A stretch of DNA of 45,606 nucleotides from Candidatus Mediterraneibacter intestinigallinarum (GTDB lineage Bacteria > Bacillota > Clostridia > Lachnospirales > Lachnospiraceae). The position numbers were made by a program, and so were the translations under genes. Position 1 is the stretch's first letter. The number at the start of each line of letters is the position of its first letter. The notes under the pieces are model-generated. The model saw only the letters and a program-made list of their open reading frames with translations, was not told where the DNA came from and searched no databases. The stretch spans positions 1-45,606 of the forward strand of contig DWXI01000189.1 in NCBI GenBank assembly GCA_019119265.1, written 5' to 3'. This document shows positions 43,075 through 45,606 of the stretch, piece by piece.

Positions 43075-44520
43075 ATGAATAAAAGAATGATTGTATACAT
43101 ACTGGGAAAGATGCTGGGAGTAGAAGGCGCCGTACTTTTGATTCCTGCGCTCGTCTCCCTTATTTATCAGGAGAAGAGCGGATTTTCTTTCCTGATAGTT
43201 AGCGTAATCCTTGGCGCTGTTTTTCTCCTACTTGGAAGAAAGAGACCGAAGTCTACAAGGATATACGGCAAAGAAAGTTTTGCCATCGTAGCGCTGGCCT
43301 GGCTTCTGTGGTCGATTTTCGGGGCGCTTCCGTTTGTGATATCGGGAAGCATCCCGAATTATATTGACGCTTTTTTTGAAACTGTGTCGGGATTCACGAC
43401 AACAGGCTCTACAATTCTTCAGGAGATTGAGAGCCTTCCTATGGGGATTAATTTCTGGCGGTGTCTGACTCACTGGATCGGCGGTATGGGAGTGCTTGTT
43501 TTTGTCCTGATGATCACTTCATTGGACGATGAAAATTCCATGCCGCTCATGCGTGCGGAAATGCCCGGACCGGAATCAGATAAGCTGGTTCCGAAGGCAA
43601 GAAATACAGCTGCGATTCTTTACGGGATGTATTTTGTGCTGACAGCGATGGAAGTGATACTGCTTATGCTGGGCGGGATGAATCTTTATGATGCTTTGGT
43701 TCATTCGTTCAGTACAGCGGGAACCGGAGGGTTTAACAACAGGAATACAAGTGTGGCATTCTATGACAGTGCATATATAGACGGTGTGATCACTGTATTT
43801 ATGATCCTTTTTGGCGTGAATTTCAATCTGTATTTCCTGCTTCTCTTAAAAGACTGGAAAAGTGTGCTCAAGAATGAGGAGCTCCGTGCATACCTTGGAA
43901 TTATAGCTGCATCCATCACAGTGATAACGGTTAATATCCTGAATATATACGAGAATGTGTTCCATGCATTCCGCTATGCGGCGTTCCAGGTGGCGTCCAT
44001 CATTACGACGACAGGATTTTATACGGCGGATTATGAGTTGTGGCCCGAACTGTCGAAAACCGTACTTCTGGCAATTATGTTTATCGGTGCAAGCGCCGGG
44101 TCAACAGGAGGGGGCATTAAGGTTTGCAGGTTCGTGATTCTGCTTAAATCGATCAGGCAGGAGATCCATAAAGTTCTGCATCCTAATGCCGTGACGGTCG
44201 TGAAACTGAACGGTAAAAAAGTTGGTCAGGATACACTCAGAGGGATCAATGTGTATTTTGCCGCATATGTATTTATATTAGTTGCATCCGTGCTGATCGT
44301 TTCCATAGATAATTTTGATTTTGCTACATCTTTCAGCGGCGTTTTGACAACAATAAATAACGTGGGACCGGGTATTTCCAAAGTAGGGCCTGTAGAGAAC
44401 TTCCATATGTTCTCGCCCCTTTCCAAAATTGTGTTCTGTTTTGACATGCTGGTGGGAAGGCTGGAGATTATTCCGTTCCTGCTTCTCTTGTCGCCGGCAC
44501 TCTGGAGGAAGAAGTTCTGA
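43075..44520 (+). CDS. trkH: Trk potassium uptake system, TrkH/KtrB-type channel subunit
   Basis: Ion-conducting membrane subunit, 481 aa, with four pore-loop repeats visible: SGFTTTGSTIL (about 106), STAGTGGFNNRN (about 217), TTTGFYTADYELW (about 311) and NNVGPGISKVGP (about 425). The selectivity glycine is present in each. Start 43075 lies 10 nt after trkA with only a weak GGGGCAG site, so translation is probably coupled. A strong terminator follows. Confidence 0.95.
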   Translation: MNKRMIVYILGKMLGVEGAVLLIPALVSLIYQEKSGFSFLIVSVILGAVFLLLGRKRPKSTRIYGKESFAIVALAWLLWSIFGALPFVISGSIPNYIDAFFETVSGFTTTGSTILQEIESLPMGINFWRCLTHWIGGMGVLVFVLMITSLDDENSMPLMRAEMPGPESDKLVPKARNTAAILYGMYFVLTAMEVILLMLGGMNLYDALVHSFSTAGTGGFNNRNTSVAFYDSAYIDGVITVFMILFGVNFNLYFLLLLKDWKSVLKNEELRAYLGIIAASITVITVNILNIYENVFHAFRYAAFQVASIITTTGFYTADYELWPELSKTVLLAIMFIGASAGSTGGGIKVCRFVILLKSIRQEIHKVLHPNAVTVVKLNGKKVGQDTLRGINVYFAAYVFILVASVLIVSIDNFDFATSFSGVLTTINNVGPGISKVGPVENFHMFSPLSKIVFCFDMLVGRLEIIPFLLLLSPALWRKKF

Positions 44521-44552
44521 CAGGGCGCCTGGTTGAAATATCAGCAAACGAT

Positions 44553-44582
44553 GCCCCGCAGGAATTGCTGCGGGGCTTTTTT
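44553..44582 (+). terminator. Rho-independent terminator of trkA-trkH
   Basis: GCCCCGCAG / CTGCGGGGC, a 9-bp GC-rich stem with a 6-nt loop and six T residues. The next gene starts 17 nt later, so that gene probably depends on readthrough or a promoter overlapping this region. Confidence 0.9.
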
Positions 44583-44598
44583 AAAGAAAGGGGAAAGC

Positions 44599-45606
44599 AT
44601 GAAAAATATCAGACGAAATATTATCATTACAGTGATCGTGATCCTTTTGCTGGGAATCTACTATTATGCGGCTTTGCCGGCAATCAATATCCATTCCACG
44701 GAAGTCTGGATTTTCCTCGGTGTTATCATCCTGCTGATCGCGGCACTGTTTGCGAAGAGAAAAGGGTTGAGAAGGTATGAGCTCAAAGAGTCAAAAGGGT
44801 TGAAAGTTATTCTTGGACTGTTTGCAGTGGTGGTCATAGTGTACCTGGCAGGTGCTCTTCTGTCTTCGCCTGTTATAAATGCAGATAAATACCAGAAGCT
44901 TATGACAGTAGAAACAGGGGAGTTTGCCAGAGATATCGAGGAACTTTCGTTCGACCAGATTCCGCTTCTGGATCGGGATTCTGCCACCCTTCTCGGCAAC
45001 AGAGAAATGGGAAGTATGGTGGATATGGTCTCTCAGTTCGAGGTTGATGACCTTTATTCACAGATTAACTATCAGGATCGCCCTGTTCGGGTTTCACCGC
45101 TGAAATATGCAAGTATTATTAAGTGGCTGACAAACAACAGTGAAGGAATACCTGCGTATATGAAGATTGATATGGCAACTCAGGATACGGAACTTGTCAA
45201 GCTGGACGAAGGGATGAAATATACTACCAGCGATCATTTTAACCGGAATATCTATCGACATCTGAGATTTCGCTATCCGACCTATATTTTTAATGACCTG
45301 AGCTTTGAGGTGGATGAAGAGGGAACCCCATACTGGATATGTCCGGTTAAAAAGTATAATATCGGTCTGTTCGGAGGCGTGACCATCGGCAGAGTCGTGC
45401 TTTGTAATGCCATTACGGGAGAGACGGAAGACTATGCTGTCGAGGATGCCCCGCAGTGGATTGACCGGGCATATTCCGCGGATCTTCTTGTAGAACTTTA
45501 TGATTACCACGGAACCCTGCAGCATGGTTTTATCAACAGTGTGTTCGGGCAGAAAGATTGTCTGGTGACTACGGACGGATATAACTATCTGGCCATTGAT
45601 GACGAT
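44599..45606 (+). CDS. Unknown membrane protein, 3' truncated by window edge
   Basis: Open for 336 codons to the window end. ATG 44599 follows AAAGGGGAAAG. It begins MKNIRRNIIITVIVILLLGI; three membrane segments (about 8-24, 37-52, 68-87) are followed by a soluble domain of at least 240 residues, likely outside the cell, with FDQIPLLDRDSATLLGNREMG (about 115-135), YWICPVKKYNIGLFGG (about 252-267) and IDRAYSADLLVELYDYHG. I do not recognise the family. The C-terminus is missing, so length and final domains are unknown. Confidence 0.75.
   Translation, partial: MKNIRRNIIITVIVILLLGIYYYAALPAINIHSTEVWIFLGVIILLIAALFAKRKGLRRYELKESKGLKVILGLFAVVVIVYLAGALLSSPVINADKYQKLMTVETGEFARDIEELSFDQIPLLDRDSATLLGNREMGSMVDMVSQFEVDDLYSQINYQDRPVRVSPLKYASIIKWLTNNSEGIPAYMKIDMATQDTELVKLDEGMKYTTSDHFNRNIYRHLRFRYPTYIFNDLSFEVDEEGTPYWICPVKKYNIGLFGGVTIGRVVLCNAITGETEDYAVEDAPQWIDRAYSADLLVELYDYHGTLQHGFINSVFGQKDCLVTTDGYNYLAIDDD

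Noticed and set aside
1-45606. tRNA, rRNA, CRISPR arrays, transposases and prophage genes
   Set aside because: I scanned gaps on both strands and saw no cloverleaf, repeat-spacer array or recognisable mobile-element enzyme.

Overview
This 45.6-kb window looks like chromosomal DNA from a spore-forming Clostridia bacterium, most likely a gut Lachnospiraceae of the Dorea / Mediterraneibacter / Blautia type. This rests on the style of the encoded proteins, strong AGGAGG-type ribosome binding sites, a SleC-like cortex-lytic enzyme, a PdaA-like spore deacetylase and a VanG-type ligase. The species cannot be fixed from the sequence alone. I found no rRNA, tRNA, CRISPR array, transposase or phage gene.

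Layout. 1-4.6 kb: the end of an AraC-type response regulator, then a sugar ABC importer (lipoprotein and two permeases, no ATPase). 4.6-6.8 kb (minus): a DAHP synthase-AroB operon, split by a perfect 49-nt palindrome. 7-9.7 kb: LrgA/LrgB and a ClC antiporter. 9.7-14.8 kb: the conserved run pyrH-frr-uppS-cdsA-dxr-rseP. 14.8-17.4 kb: SleC-like protein and a secreted transglutaminase-like protein. 17.6-21.9 kb: carAB. 22-24.6 kb: a two-part ThrE-type exporter, an alpha/beta hydrolase and a DNA alkyltransferase. 24.6-25.4 kb (minus): proB. 25.7-28.3 kb: a dicarboxylate/amino-acid symporter and, convergent to it, a tandem-duplicated CmpB-family membrane protein. 28.7-32.6 kb: a VanG-type D-Ala-D-Ser cluster. 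32.8-37.9 kb: PhoH-like ATPase, HD hydrolase, polyphosphate kinase and CorA transporter. 37.9-40.7 kb: PdaA-like deacetylase (minus), HAD phosphatase and D-lactate dehydrogenase. 40.9-45.6 kb: an unknown membrane-anchored protein, TrkA/TrkH and a truncated unknown membrane protein.

Two things stand out. First, a roughly 152-bp structured repeat occurs twice in opposite orientation (25468-25620 and 28392-28543), bracketing the symporter and CmpB genes. Each copy has the same 7-bp terminal inverted repeats and an 85-nt core (79/85 identical) that folds into a branched structure. In the remaining ~60 nt the two copies carry different sequences that each still form a long hairpin. I do not recognise this as a named element. 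Second, the vanG-vanXY-vanT cluster holds everything needed to make and enforce D-Ala-D-Ser peptidoglycan termini. Its VanT is encoded as two overlapping genes, a membrane acyltransferase-like protein and a separate racemase, and the racemase has Asn where alanine racemases have Tyr. No vanR/vanS/vanU regulators lie beside it, and one copy of the structured repeat sits just upstream.

Together the genes describe a cell investing in envelope and spore biology (UppS, CdsA, RseP, SleC, PdaA, Van set), ion homeostasis (ClC, CorA, TrkAH), and basic amino-acid and pyrimidine precursor synthesis.
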